NCBI GenBank assembly: GCA_963921825.1
Contig: OY997593.1
Span: forward strand, 45,213,111 to 45,277,110
Reading direction: 5' to 3'
DNA: 64,000 nucleotides
Source: Erodium maritimum
Taxonomy: Eukaryota > Streptophyta > Magnoliopsida > Geraniales > Geraniaceae
Shown here: positions 22,620 to 35,848 of the stretch, one piece after another
Numbering within the stretch: the stretch's first letter is position 1
How the letters are laid out: each line of letters opens with the position of its first letter
The notes under the pieces: model-generated
Database searches by the model: none
What the model saw: only the letters and a program-made list of their open reading frames with translations
Told to the model about the DNA's origin: nothing
Made by a program: the position numbers and the translations under genes

Positions 22620-24095
22620 AAACTACTCTTATTATTTTTCACACAAGTAAGGGCATAATTGAAATAACATGTTGTCATGAGGAAAAGTACCCATTTTTTT
22701 TCTTGACCAATTCACTAATTTAATCATTCCCAATTTGTTTGAACTCCGATTAGCTTCAAACATGTGCCAATATTTTTCTTTTTCCAAAGGTCATCTACCA
22801 AGTAGCATATTGAATATATTTTGAAGCACAAAAATAAAAATAAAAATTATATCAGGTGATAAAAATAATGTTGAGTGTTGATACATCTTCACTAATATAT
22901 GTTTTATATCGGGGTGATCAAATTAAAGGTAAATGTTGATAAAATCCATGTACAAAGGTGATAAAAAAACAAGTGATAAGGTGATAAAATCATGTTCAAT
23001 TTTGATGATAAAGGTCTTAAACTAGTGTTCAGTGTTGATAAAAAAACATGTGATGTGGTGATAAAACGAATGCAATTTAGTGATAAACCTAGTGTATAGT
23101 GTTGATAAAAATAGGGTAAATTACAAATACCTACCCCAAACTTGTCGCGTTTAACTGATACCTACCCTAAAGTTTTTTTTTTGTAGCTGATATCTACTCA
23201 GATGTTTAGTTATATAACAAATAGCCCAAGTTGTCAGCTAAAATGACGAAAATGCCCTTAGTGATTTTCTAAAATATTTTTTAAAAAATAAAACTGAAGT
23301 GATTTTTTAAATAAAACCGAAGTGATTTAATAAGTACATATGTACACCTAACAAAAGAGATTTTTTAAGTAATTTTTTAAAATAATTACTGAAGTGTAGT
23401 TGAGGGTATTTTCGTCATTTTAGCTGCCAGCTTGGGTTATTTGTTATATAACTAAACATCTGAGTAGGTATCAGTTAAAAAAAACTTTAGGGTAGGTATC
23501 AGTTAAACGCTATAAGTTTGGGATAGGTAGTTGTAGTTTACCCATAAAACTAGTGTTCAGTGTTGATAAAAAACATATGATGGAGTGATAAAATACATGT
23601 AATTTAATGATAAACCTATTGTTTAGTTTTGATAAAACCAGTGTTCATAAAAAAAATATGACGAGTAGATAAAAATCATGTTTAGTTTTGGAAAATAATG
23701 TGATAAAACTAGTGTTAAGTGTTGATAAAACCAGTGTAAAGTGTTGATAAAAATTACCGATATATAATTATTTTTTAAATCAGCCATGAATTAATTTATT
23801 TTTGTTTCAAAACATATTCATCACTAATCCAGATAGAAAACCCTTGAAAAACATATTGGTGCAAGTATGAAGCCAATCATAGTTCAAACGAAGTGAGATC
23901 GATTAAATTAGTGAATTGGTATAAATGTAATTGGATAATTTTACTAAAAAAACCACTACCACTTACCAAAAAGTGATGTGTTTTGCAGTCAACAACTTAA
24001 TTGCATCTCATCCATCTATTTATGAAATGGATGGTTTGGATGTGTTCTCACAGTTTTTAGGTTAAGGGTGAGTTTCTATTTGATTTTTTTCTCTA
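22620..24095. mobile_element. Foldback repeat with GATAAAA-rich core (copy 1, interrupted)
   Basis: Long imperfect inverted arms. The left arm holds CCAATTCACTAATTTAATC and GTTTGAACTCCGATTAGCTT near 22705-22755; their reverse complements lie near 23870-23925. The core is made of many GTGTTGATAAAA-type short repeats. A second copy lies at about 35849-37003. Copy 1 carries an inserted hairpin element (23114-23543), and its left end is probably cut by the neighbouring retroposon. It has no coding sequence. Confidence 0.75.
23114..23543. mobile_element. Long-TIR hairpin MITE, Mutator-like (copy B)
   Basis: 430 bp, starting GGGTAAATTACAAAT and ending TTGTAGTTTACCC, with arms of about 145 bp (inner ends near AAAATGACGAAAATGCCC and its complement). 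Flanks ATAAAAATA and ATAAAACTA match at 8 of 9 positions, as expected for an aged 9-bp target duplication. It is nested in the foldback repeat. Confidence 0.87.
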
Positions 24096-24279
24096 GATCT
24101 TAATGTCTGTATGAAAGAGGTTGAAGTGAAAATATTGTAAAGGAAGAAACGGAAATATAATTCAAAATGTTTTATTGACCATTTTTAAATATAATAGAAA
24201 AACTATATAATAATTATACTTATAATAGTTGAACTACTTTGTGTTGTACAATTGAGTTTCCATATATAAAAAACGATCC
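24096..24279. other. AT-rich spacer
   Basis: Flank between the foldback repeat and the LINE. Nothing recognisable. Confidence 0.4.
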
Positions 24280-27200
24280 CGACGACTCTTATTTAGGGTT
24301 ACAATGGGCGCCACCAACGTCAGGATTCTCCTGCCACTACTTACGTGCAAGCGTGTCACCTTTTCTCTTTCTCTTTCCCATCTCTCTCCCTCATCCGAAG
24401 CGGCCAACGAGTTTTCTAACATGGATTTGTCGTGGACTTGACAATGTGAAGAATAGGCAAGAACTGTAGAACTTGATCGAGAAGCTACAACTGGATGTGA
24501 TGTTTCTCAAGGAAACAAATACCACTCTAAGAATCAGAATTCGGCGTCGAAACTTGAGGTGCTGCGTTAGAACCTTGGCTTCCATGGAGGAATGGGGCTG
24601 TCGGCTAGGGGTCGGAAGGTGAGATTGCACTCCTCTGTAGCAATTTCGGGTTGTGGTGGAATCACATGAACAATCTCACATTGATTCCACTTATGGGTCA
24701 GATCAAAACCAATGATTAGGTTTACGAGGATTTATGAGGAATTGGATAGGGCACAACCTCACCGGACATGGGATCTTCTCCATCGACTAGTGGGAGAGTT
24801 CCAAATGCGGATTGGGTGTTTATAGGGGATTTTAATGACATCCTGGACCGGACAGTGAATATAAGGGGCTACCCGAACCCCATTTCACTTAATCTGAATT
24901 TTTGGCACACCTTCTCCGATATTGGGGTGGAAGATATCCTGTTGGAATGATATCAGTTCAAGTGGTCTCAAGGGAAAGACTCTGCTACTCTAATGGAGAT
25001 CAGGTTGGATCGGGAGATCATGTCATTGGGTGCTCGAACGAGATTACCACATGCACGACTCCATTATATGGGTTACACAACGTTTGATCACATGTCGATC
25101 TTGTTGTACACGGATGGGGAGACGCCCAGCCCCACCCCGAGGCAGTTCTGGTTTGAGAATACATGGGTGAAGGACCATCGGTATAGTCATTTGGTAAAAT
25201 AGGAATGGGGTAAACCCGTGGGGGCACATATTAAGTACCATATTAAGTAGGTGGGGCGTTCCTGGATACTTTGGGTCAAACAATACACTAGGATAACATC
25301 AATAAATCTGGTGGTGTTATAGATAGTTGCCCCCGCCTAACAGTAAACAAGATTGAGAGGGCATTCTCTTGCGCTTGGCTATTCAGAAGGCATATGAGAG
25401 GTGTTGTCCCATTAAGATGCTTTTTGGCACTAGAGGGACAAACAACATTTTCTGGTGGACAAGGATAAAAACACAAAAAAAAATTCATATGGAAACTACA
25501 AAATGACAACTCCGAAATGGTATCTATACATTTTAGACAGATAACGAGGTTGGGGTAAACTGGGTCATTGGGATAAAGGAAATTCTCTTGAATTACTTTG
25601 GGGAAATTTTTACGGTTGAGATGTAGGGGACCGGGAATTCCTTATTCTGATCCTGATGTTGGTCTCGGCCTGCCAAAATAATGGCCTTACAACTAGGGTG
25701 GATGATGATGAGGTTTGGGTGGCTTTTTTTTTCAAATGGGGACGAGCAAGGCCTTGTGATTAGTCGACTCAATCTGTTCTTTTATGAATATTATTGGCCG
25801 GTTCCTCAAGCAGAGGTCATCAACTTCGTTCGCGAGGTTGTAGAGGTAAGGGAGAAGGATGGGGACATCAATAGTTCTACCCTAGTATTGATTCCGAAAA
25901 AAAGAACATGTGTAAGGTTGTAGACCTCAAGCCGATTGTACTCTGCAGTGTGATATTTTGGATACTATTTAAGGTACTCTCTAACAGGCTTAAACCATTA
26001 GTCGACCCTCTGATAGCTGTAAATCAAGGAACTTTTGTGCTTGGCTAGTCCATTCAGGATAACATATCCATCTTTTATGAGATAATTCATTCCCTTTGAC
26101 GGCGAACATAAGGGACTTAGAGTTTATGGAACTAGAACTGTACATGAGCAAAGCTTTCGACCAAGTTGAGTGGTCCTTCATCTTGTCCATGATGGGGGCT
26201 TTCGGCTTCAGTCCACATTGAAAGGCGTTGATTCTTGCTTGTCTTTAGACAGTCCGACACTTAGTTTGCTCGGAGGAAAGAATACTGCTCCATTCACTAC
26301 AGGGCGGGGGATTCGATAAGGTATCTACTATCGTTGTATGTCTTCTTATTCTGCATGGAAGGGATATCCCGGATGTTGAAGCGGGCGGAAGCCGAATGGA
26401 GGATTCATGGGAGCTCGGTGGCAAGGGAGCACCAATGATTACCTATATGTTTTTTGAGGACGATATTTATATCTTCTATAAGGAATATTTGACGGAAGCC
26501 AAACAATTTTGGGGCATTATGGAGTATTTTGGTATTCTATCTAATCAGGTAATCAATAAAACTGAGTCCTTAATTGTTTTAGTACTAATACTTATGATGC
26601 TGATATGCTATTGTGATTTGCTACATTGGGAATTTATCAGATCTCATAAAGGTTTATGTGCCTTGGCGTCCCTAACATGCTTGGTCGTCATCGGGTGTAG
26701 AGTACCTAGTTCATATTTGACCGTCTTCTTACTCGTATTTTTACGAGGGGCGGTCAAATGCTTTCACCAAGGGTTAAAGAGGTGATGATCCGATCAGTCC
26801 TACAGGTCATCCCAATTTGTGCAATGAATGTTTTTCTCATCCCCCGGGGTTCAATCTTGAAGATTCACGTTGCTTTGTCTCGATATTGGTGGGTGAGGAC
26901 ACCTCGGGCGATTAATCCGATCATCTAGAAAAATTGGACTAAATTATGTCGGCCAAAGGAGGAGGGGGCTATTATTATTGGACATGTACGATATGAATCT
27001 AGCCCTACTAGAAACGATGGGATGACGACTCATGTCGGAACTAGAAAGTTTGTATCCCGTGTTTTCAAGGCCAAGTATTTTCCACACGACGGTTTCCTCT
27101 TGGCAGGTGGGGGGAATAACCCCAGCTATATTAGGTCGAGTATATGGGAAACCCAAGGTCTTGGGTATCTAGCGTGCTATTGGCGATGAGAGCACCATCT

Positions 27201-28461
27201 CAGTTGTTGGGGTGCCTTGGAAGATGGGGATGACTAGTGCACTTCGATCAATTGGCATGTATTTTGGTTTAGGATTTAGCCGTGATCGATGGCGCGGGAT
27301 TGGATCGCACCAAATTAGTTGATGCCATGTCTCCAATGGATGAACATGAAATATTATACATGCCTTCCCTAATTTTGGGGACGATTGACAAATGGTATTA
27401 GACCCGTAACACACAAGGAATATAAGGAGTTGGCTTTGATGAATGGGAAATTACTTTAACCCATAGGCTCTTCAGTCTGGACGACGACGTAGGACCTTCA
27501 CATTTAACCTCGGGTCAATGTGTTTTTATGGCTAGCCCCTCGAGCGGTTTACAGATGGCGACGAATCTCAAATAAAAATTTGTACCCCTTTCGTACACTT
27601 TCCTTGTTTGTGAACAAGAACCGAAAACAATATCTTATCTTCTTCTTCGTTTAAAGCTTGCTAAGGAATGTTGGGACCAAGCCTAGACCAGATTAGCTAT
27701 CACCTTGGACCATCTCGTCATAGTTTAGTGGGCTTTGGTTATGGAACACCAGAATCGAGTGCTTAAGGCTCACATGAAAATGTTCGTATGGAAAATCTAT
27801 AAGATGAGAAATGGATTGGTGTGGAGTAAGACAGAACCCTCATCTCAGTTCATTGAAGCAACGGTCAAGTGCCACACTAGTAACTGGTGTGAGGCAAACT
27901 CAACAACCGACACCTCCCTACCTCACCCAATTCGTCAGAAAGAGACCCAATAGTCCCCCCTCTCTTGGCCTCAGGATAGACGATATTCAATGTAGACGAG
28001 GTCTTCTTTTAGGATACTAGTCATATTGTGTGGGGTATGATCTATCGGGATGACCACGGTCAGGATTTGGACGGACGGAACAGTCTCCTCCCGAGCTTAC
28101 ATACGGCGGAGTTTGTAAAGGCCTTTGTGATTTGGGAAGCATTGAGGTGGCCTGGCACAATGGGTACAAACGAGTCATCATCCGGAATGATGCCCAACAT
28201 CTCGTGGGCTTTGTTAATGGGGTTACCCAAGTGCATTCTCCGGTCGGTCAAATATAAGAGGAGTGCCAACCCATTAAAGACTATCTCGAGGATGTAAAAC
28301 TCGAGTATGTTGCTAGGGAAGTGAATCGAGCATCCTATTGGCTTGCTAGAGAAGGTCGTTCAATATATGTCCTATCGTGGTCGGAATTTCATGTTCCTGA
28401 TGCACTTTCATGTATTTTGAGAACTTATAAATAAAATCACCATTCTTTTGTTTCAAAAAAA
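24280..28461 (+). mobile_element. LINE retrotransposon, ORF2 remnant with RNase H
   Basis: A decayed plant L1-type LINE. The apurinic endonuclease starts near 24420 (WICRGLDNVKNRQEL; then FLKETNTTLRI) and continues at 24800 (DWVFIGDFNDILDRT). The reverse transcriptase shows MSKAFDQVEWSFI near 26143-26180 and the catalytic box FEDD at 26453-26464 (normally F/YADD). A zinc-RT-type region follows near 26900-27700. The C-terminus has an RNase H-like part (RNDAQHLVGFVNG; EYVAREVNRASYWLAREG) ending with a stop at 28434 and an A-run at 28455-28461. Dozens of stops and frameshifts are present. The 5' limit and ORF1 are not clear. Confidence 0.87.
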
Positions 28462-28689
28462 TTATATTTTTGTTCGTTTAATGGATTTTGTGTATATATT
28501 CATGATTAATAAATAATATACACAACGCGTTTATTATAAAAATAAAAATGTTTTTCAACATTATCTTATGAATTGATTTCTACAAGTTGTACATAAATAT
28601 AATATTTAACATGTAAATCTATTGTGAATAACATAACTATAATTTAATCAAATAAAATAATACTAATATCAATCTATCTTAATCTAACA

Positions 28690-29966
28690 ACGGGTGCTCT
28701 TCTCTCCAAGCGCAGCTGACCTTAGGGTCCTCTCCATCTCGATGCAACTATCGGCCACCACAAACAACCATGGACATCGTCGCCATCGTCAGTCACATAC
28801 ATCATATCGTCCCTCCACTCACACGGATCTCTCGCTTCTAGTACATATCACCTCTTTGGCATTGCCTTCTTCAACGCTGCAATCGTCTCTATCGTCTCAT
28901 CCCCCCATTCTCGGACTACCATTATCGGACCAAACCTCTCTCTTTCCTCACACATAATGATCACCAGTACATGACTGGTGGAAGAGCCTAAAGGGGATTG
29001 TTCTCCCATCATCGATCGTGATCGAGCACCACCAATATCGTCATCTCATCCACCTGTTCTCGGATTACCATCATCGGACCAGACCTCTATTTGTCATCAC
29101 GTACAACGATCTCTGGTACATGGACAATGGAAGAGCCTAAAGCGGTTTCATTCTCCTACCATTAATCATGATTGAGCACCACCAGCGCCGTCACCACTTC
29201 CTAAGCCACCACCTTAGCCGCCACCAGCACCACCCCATCTGTCGCCACTAGAGTCGCCGCCCTCCCCCACCATCTCTTCAATCTAACACCACTATCTCTT
29301 CCTTTACCACCAGAAGCGCCACCTCCGCCTTCGCCACTAGAGTCGTCGCATCCTATGCCGCCTCTTTCGTATGTCTACTTCCTCAGCCGCCTGTCGATCA
29401 TTCACGCTCATCAGAGGGCCGACTCTAGATCAGGGCCATGATTGTGGCGCATCCGATTAATCAAGGACTTAGTGTAGAGACACATCATTCCCGTCTGTTG
29501 GACAGGGACCCTGACACCCCTGATCGGAGTTAGGAAGGATGGAACCAGCAGCTCATCCAGTCGGAAAAAACGGGTGACAACGTGGCGCCTCAACCCCATC
29601 TGCTGGATCATGAACCCTTAAACAACGAGGTGTGCGTGGGGACGTACACCTCGCCTTGCTTAAGTTGGTGTCAGCCTAACCTCTTGTTTCCCTCGTTTCC
29701 TAGTGTTCTCCCTGGATGTCCATTATCCCCTCAAACGCCTCCTATCAGTCACCACATGTATTTTCAAGTCGAGTCATGAAAAGAATCTCGTGCTACTCAC
29801 AAAACTGCAATTCAAAACAATAATTTTGGTATAGGGTTAGCGCCTCGGATCTTCTTACTTATCAGATCTGAGACCAAGTCTCGCCCTCTTATCAAATCTC
29901 ATATCCGTAATCTTACATGCTTTCTTAATATCAAGAAAATTCCACGTTATATGCTGGAAAAAAAAA
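28690..29966 (+). mobile_element. Poly(A)-tailed LINE-derived retroposon
   Basis: GC-rich, Pro-rich coding-like leader, then a 3' part (ATAGGGTTAGCGCCTCGGATC) shared with retroposons on the - strand at 37250-38290 and 52803-53870, ending in an A-run near 29950-29958. No RT. It looks like a 5'-leader plus 3'-end derivative of a LINE. Confidence 0.6.
28890..29180 (+). repeat. Tandem duplication, ~145-bp unit
   Basis: Two copies share CCATTCTCGGACTACCATTA / TGTTCTCGGATTACCATCA, CATCGGACCAGACCTCT-type text and GAAGAGCCTAAAG, with moderate divergence. Confidence 0.7.
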
Positions 29967-30247
29967 TATCAAACTATCCATAACAAAACTTGAAGAACTG
30001 ACCGACATAAGAAATTTAAACATTTTTGTTTCTAGAGATTAATAAGATATTATTTAAAAATTAACTATTTTAAGATTAACGTAAATATAGATTTTTTTTG
30101 TTAATAGTTTTGTTTTAAAATGGATTAAAACAATTGTTTTACTATATCGATCCAGAATAGAATGAATAAATATTTAAACTGACACTTAAAACCTCTTTAA
30201 ATGATCAACTTTTTGTATAGATTTTTACAGTTTTATGGTTTTGGTAC
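29967..30247. other. AT-rich spacer
   Basis: No gene or repeat recognised. Confidence 0.4.
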
Positions 30248-31545
30248 TTTTTTTCTATCGACTATTTTGTATTGGTACCTACCCTTTGAGATAAAGGAGT
30301 AGGCAAAGGGATGAAACCCTAAATGCTTACAAACAAAGATACTTCTTTTTGAATACCTAGAGCACATACTTGTGCCTCAAGCAACAAAAACAATTTAAAT
30401 CTAAACAAGTTACCCTTACTTGTGTCCCAAGGTAACGACTTTATTCACACCAGTAGTGTAATTGTTCCCCAAAACCTGTCTAAGATTGTATGCCAAGCAA
30501 GACACATTCTTAAGACATTCAAAAACTCCAAAACCAGCATCCCCTTGTGCTTATATCCCAAATCTTCAGAACCCCAAGGTTTGTAGTACACCAGTGACAT
30601 CTTCCCTTTGTGTATGAAATCAAAACTCTGCAGAGCCCCAAGGAATTCGAAATATCAAACTCTTCTGCTGCAACTGAATCAAGGATGTGCACATCTTCAG
30701 TCCAGAAGATCCACCCAAAAATGCAAAATCACCAATTTATAAAAACCAGCCAAGTTGAAGGAACCTCAGTGTCAGGCAAAGGTACTTGTGCAGTGAACAA
30801 AACCAGAAAAACAAACCCTCCACTCACTCACAATCCCACACTCAAAACTGCAACAACAGACCTAAAGATACCACACTCATTGATAAGAAAACCCCCCTAG
30901 AAATTTTTATAGCTCACCAAAAACCCCAAAACCACCCAAATCCCCCAAAGTGTGACCACAATCAAGGTATATCATGAAAGGCATTTAGGAGATCAAGTAT
31001 GGCCCTGAAAGGGTCCTTGAAACCTCCCACTTTTATAACAAGATAATGGAGATTGAATCCAAGCAGTGAGAGGAAAAGAATCTCCCCCAGATTTAAATCT
31101 AGCCCACAATAACTGATATGAATCACTTTGGATCAACTGGAAAATGTCTGAAGGTGAAAAATTTTTGTTATTGAAGAGGATATCATTTCTACACAACCAG
31201 ATCCTCCAGATCACCATAAGGGCCACCATGCTCCACTGATTTTTGGATTTAGATGGTGCTAAGAATCTCCATGAGATGATCCATTCTTTAATGTTCTCTG
31301 GAGTTGTTGTGTTTATACCCCACCAATGTAGACATAGACATCAAATATTCCAAGAGAAAGAGCAGCCCAGAAGTAAATGATCGGTTTCTTCAGGCTCTTC
31401 ATTGCATAGAGGGCACCAAATGTTTGAGTCATATAAACCTCTGGCAAGAAGGAAACATTTTGTAGGGATAGCTTGCATGCACACTAACCAGGCAAAACCA
31501 GAGATTTTAGGTGGTACTTGAATGGTAAAGAAGAAGCATTTTTAG
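30248..31545 (-). mobile_element. 5'-truncated LINE, zinc-RT domain and 3' UTR
   Basis: On the - strand from 31540, the translated text VPPKISGFAWLVCMQAIPTK then WCPLCNEEPEETDHLLLGCSF is the zf-RVT domain found at the C-terminus of plant LINE reverse transcriptases (C-x2-C ... H ... C pattern). It is followed by WSMVALMVIWRIWLCRND. One stop interrupts it near 31345. The tail to 30248 is 3' UTR ending in an A-run (T-run on the + strand). The catalytic RT core is absent because of truncation at 31545. Confidence 0.85.
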
Positions 31546-32742
31546 TATTCCCCTCGCGGGGAAAAACTCGATATTTCAGTAATTTAGAGGAAGAATCTTA
31601 TGTAGTATTATTGTATTTTGATCAATTCTCAAATTATAACTTATACTTATTAATTTAATTTATATTTATCAACTTTTATATATAATAACAAATTTGATAA
31701 ATTAATTCTCAAAATGTATCAAAATCTGTCAAGTGTGATTGACTCCGTGAAATATCAATCACACGCATATCATGTGCCTTGAAAACATTAGTGAAATGAC
31801 ATGAGAAAACTTGATGCCATAACGCAGACCTCTCGTTTACTCTCAAATTATAATCTTGACGTATCAACTTTTCATGTTAGTCACTAAACGACAGCTTAAC
31901 TTGAAGACGAAATATGACATACGTTACAGTTAATGCTATGATATAAGAACCAACCTTTATTTAAGTTATGATTTGTTAATAAATGAAAAATCAAAATTAC
32001 GACATCGAGTTACTCTTAAGTTAAAAAAAAATAGTTCAAATTAGACAGGAATAAGATAACAAAACTACAAAAGTGGTTAATTAGTGATGTGAAGCAATCT
32101 ATTAATTATGTCTGATGAGATAAAAAGGGTGGAAAGTAAAGACAATGTGATTGAGAAAAGTATAAAGATTAAGGCAAAGACTAGGAGGGATAGAGATAGT
32201 GGGCTTAGTTGAGATGTCAAGATCGACCATTACCCCTTCCCCGTATTACTGGCCATGCATGGTTGTTTCTTGTTTTAATCTCTCTTTTGTTCTTATCCTA
32301 CAAATAATTGCTTCTTTTTATATTATTATTGTTTGAGCAATTATATGTTGAAGAAAAGTCTTTAGTGGATATGCTCGTGAAGATCTCCTTTGTCGTTCTG
32401 TTGAGTAAAAGCTGGCGTGCTAGTACCTTATCAGTATGTATATACACGATCAATGAGGGACAAGTAAAGGTAGTTTGGTCCCATCGTCCACTTGCTACCA
32501 CTGTTCATAGTTGTGATGTCGGCTTCTTCCTTGTTCCATTCAATCATTTCCATGTCTAGATTATCTTTGAATTTCCGGAATATGGATTTGATCTATGGTT
32601 TGTCCTTCACTGCTAATTTAGAAGAAAACGTTGTTTGATTTTAACCTCCTAATCTTTACTTCTAATTGCAACGAGGTATAGTTTGCATTATCAATAATTT
32701 ACCGGAAATGTCTTGTTAAACTTTGTAAAGGGAGATTTTTTA
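31546..32742. other. AT-rich intergenic region without recognised gene
   Basis: Contains only short ORFs, such as 32308-32559, without domain, codon bias or splice support. Nothing else recognised. Confidence 0.45.
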
Positions 32743-34561
32743 GGGTGATATATTTTTTTGGTATTCTTTTGTTTTGTCCACGGACGGAAGTAATATATTC
32801 TGTTAGAAAACTAACGGAATATTCTTCTAAGGTAGCCTTTTGCAGTTAAGTGGAGTATGAAATGACGATTTTGCCCTTATCAATTTCAATCTTATAGATT
32901 TAATCTTAAAATTACAATTTTACCCTTAGATTAAAATATATATTTAGTATTTTATTTTTTAAAAATCAATTTTATTTCAAAAATTAATATTTATTTAAAA
33001 TATCAGAATTTAATTTAAAATTTATATTTTATTTTTTTTGAAAATCAGTTTTTATTTTAAAATTTAAAAATATAATTTAAAAGTTAATATTTTTATTTTT
33101 TAAATCAATTTTTATTTTAAAATAATAATATTTTACTTAAAATATTAGAATTTAATTAAAAAATTCAAATTTTATTTTTTAAAAATCAGTTTTTATTTGG
33201 AATATTAATATGTTATTTTAAGAAATCAAAATTTATTATTAAAATAAAAGTATAAAAAACAAATATTTTAAAATTTATTTTTAATAATTCATTTACTATT
33301 TTTTGTACTTTTCTTTTTGAATTTTCATTAATATATTTTTTCATAAATTCTTACAAAAATTTGTTTATCAGTGATTAATTAATTAAACTTTTACCTTTTC
33401 ATATCATAAAATAATCCTTCACCAGAATCATTAGAATTTGTTTCTAAATCCTTCACCAAAATCACCATGACTCCTTCTCTTCAACCACATCAATGTCTTT
33501 ACGATAGTACTTCCTTCATCCTCCATACCAAGGCCTCACAAGCTTAAAATTTAGTTCATCTAACTCCCACCACAATTTACTCAGATCTGGTTCAAGAAAT
33601 GCAACACCCAAATATTCAGAACCACCGTCAACGAAGAAGAAGGGCCAAGGAACTGATGAGAAAAATTTAAGAAATGAGAGTAAGATGAATAGCCGTTGTT
33701 GGTTCGTCTTCTCCGTCGCGCTTCCTCGTCGCTGGTCGTGAACCACCAGTCCGTGAGCCAAATCCCAGTCCGGAAACGAACATCGACGAGCTTTAGATCT
33801 CTGTAGAAACATGGCCTCGCGAAGAACAGATCTGGTCGTCGTCTATTCTTGTCAGATCTCGGGATCTGACTCGTTTCTCAGGTCGCCGACGATGAAGTCC
33901 TCGAGGCTCAGGCCACAGCGAGGAGGTGCTGGATGAAGTAGATTAGGCCACGACCATGAAAGCTCTCCGTGTGCTGGATGTGAGGGGCAGCGGATTTGCA
34001 TCACTAGAGAGAATACATGGTGAAGAGGGAGAAGACGAAGTTGTGGATGCAAGGAGATTAGGCTTTAGGTTACATCTGATTAGGTTTTAAAAAAGAATTT
34101 AAAGTAAAATATAAAAAAGAAAAAAACGAAATTAAAGTAAAAGAAAATAAACACGAGTTCTTTAAAATAAAAATTACATTTTAAAATTAATATATTTATT
34201 ATTTTTTGAGTTATTAAACTAAAGTATATTGATAAAGTATACTGATAAATATTTATCCTAATTAAAAAATAAATATACAAAATAAATTTTTAATTGAATA
34301 TAGAAATTTAAATAAATAAAAAAGTCAACTAAAACTAAATCTAAAATTGAGAGTATAATGGTCTTTTCATTTTTAAGTCAAAAGTCAACTGAAATGTAAA
34401 TGAGCAAACTAGTCATTCTACATAATTTTGTTAGTTTTTTAACTCCACCAGCTCAAAATTTTCGTGGACAGAACATAAGGGTACCAAATTGGAATAAAAA
34501 TTCAAAAGGAGACCAAATCGTTCGTGGACGGAACATTAGGATACCAAAAAGTATATAACCC
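32743..34561. mobile_element. Long-TIR element with non-TE-like interior (Mutator-like candidate)
   Basis: Ends are GGGTGATATATTTTTTTGG and its counterpart CCAAAAAGTATATAACCC. The arms share GGTAT, GTTTTGTCCACGGACGG versus CCGTCCACGAACG, and the AAACTAAC block further in, so terminal repeats extend about 100 bp or more. The interior is AT-rich except for a moderately GC-rich block at 33500-34080, which could be captured genomic sequence. The 9-bp target duplication cannot be confirmed because both flanks are T-runs. Confidence 0.65.
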
Positions 34562-35806
34562 TTTTTTTATCAACAAAGTAATAAATAAAACATGTTTTTT
34601 GAAATGAAGAACATACGTGAAATACAATAAGGAGCATTCCACTCTAATAGGAATCTCTTGAAACACCTCAGCAGACTGAGGCTTGAACCAACAATACCAA
34701 GAACAAAACCCAACCAGGGGCACCAATGAAGAGAAACCCAAACCAAGAACAAAGAAACTGAAAGAATACAAGTTCTAATAATTGAATTTTTCTACCATGA
34801 AGCCCAAAAAAAATCAGGGTTAAGTACCCAGATTTGCCTAAAATTAAGTCCAGGAAAACCAGCAGCTACGTACAACCCAAAGCCCCTCTTCCCTAATCTA
34901 AGAAGGAATTACATCTACTCCCCAGTCCATAAAACCCCGAATTACCGAGGACGAACATAGATCTTGCAAATGCCGGTGGCCAGCACCACAACACGGCAGG
35001 GACTTAAACCTAACCAAATACTAATCAATAAAATTTCCTGAGTAAAAAACCCATGCTTTGACCGAAGGCCAACAACAAACTGACCAAACCGAACACCGAA
35101 GTAGACGGGAGCACAGGAAAATCAATCGAAGAGGATAGAGGAAGGAGGGGAGACAAAAACCTAACTACAAAGAGAAGAGAGAGGAATCCATACCTGACCG
35201 CAACCTGAGGAAGTCATAGATCTGGAAAGGAAGACCTACAGACGACGCCATCGAGAAGAAGCCACCCACAACGTCAACGAAAAGCATCACCGGAAACTGA
35301 GGTGAGGGATCCTCCGCCACGACACCATAGGAGCCACCGCCAACGGGCAAGGACAGCCAAATCCGCGACAATCCTCACCTTAGCAAGTGAGGAAAGTTGT
35401 CCCACGTCGGATCAGACACGCCCCAACCCCCAAAACTAGGGAAGGGGAAGCCACGAGCCAACCAGAGGACAGAAAGGGGGCGGCAACCAGAACCGCATCG
35501 ATCTAACAAGAGAAGGACGTCCCACGTCCAGATCTGAGAAGACGCCACCGTCTGTGAGGAGAGAAAGTGTCCGCACTTCACCGAAGAAGAACAGAGAGAA
35601 GGAGACGGGTGGGTCTAGAAAGCAAGGGGAGGGAACCAAGGGAGGAAAAGGACGGCGGAGGGTGGGTGAGGACCGCCAGCAACCTCTATGGAAGGAGATC
35701 GCCGACGGTGAGAAGAGGAGCTGCGGTGGAGAGCTCTGGGGAGGAAGGGAATTTAGGGTTTTTAGAGAGAGGCGAGAGCGTCTCTCTAGAAACCTTTTAC
35801 TCAAAA
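34562..35806 (-). mobile_element. LINE-derived retroposon with GC-rich leader and poly(A)
   Basis: Read on the - strand, it begins with a pyrimidine- and GC-rich leader near 35806 (TTTCTAGAGAGACGCTCTCG) and ends TACTTTGTTGATAAAAAAA at 34562. Only short ORFs (for example 35804-35436) are present and no RT. The architecture matches the retroposons at 38941-39890 and 37250-38290: 5' leader joined to a LINE-like 3' end. Confidence 0.6.
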
Positions 35807-35848
35807 AAAGGGAAATTATTATTTTAAATGTTTATGGTTTATATTAGG

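Noticed and set aside
22620-24095. Helitron for the GATAAAA repeat
   Set aside because: Helitrons lack long inverted arms, and no TC start or CTRR end with hairpin was found. The inverted arms fit a foldback element better.
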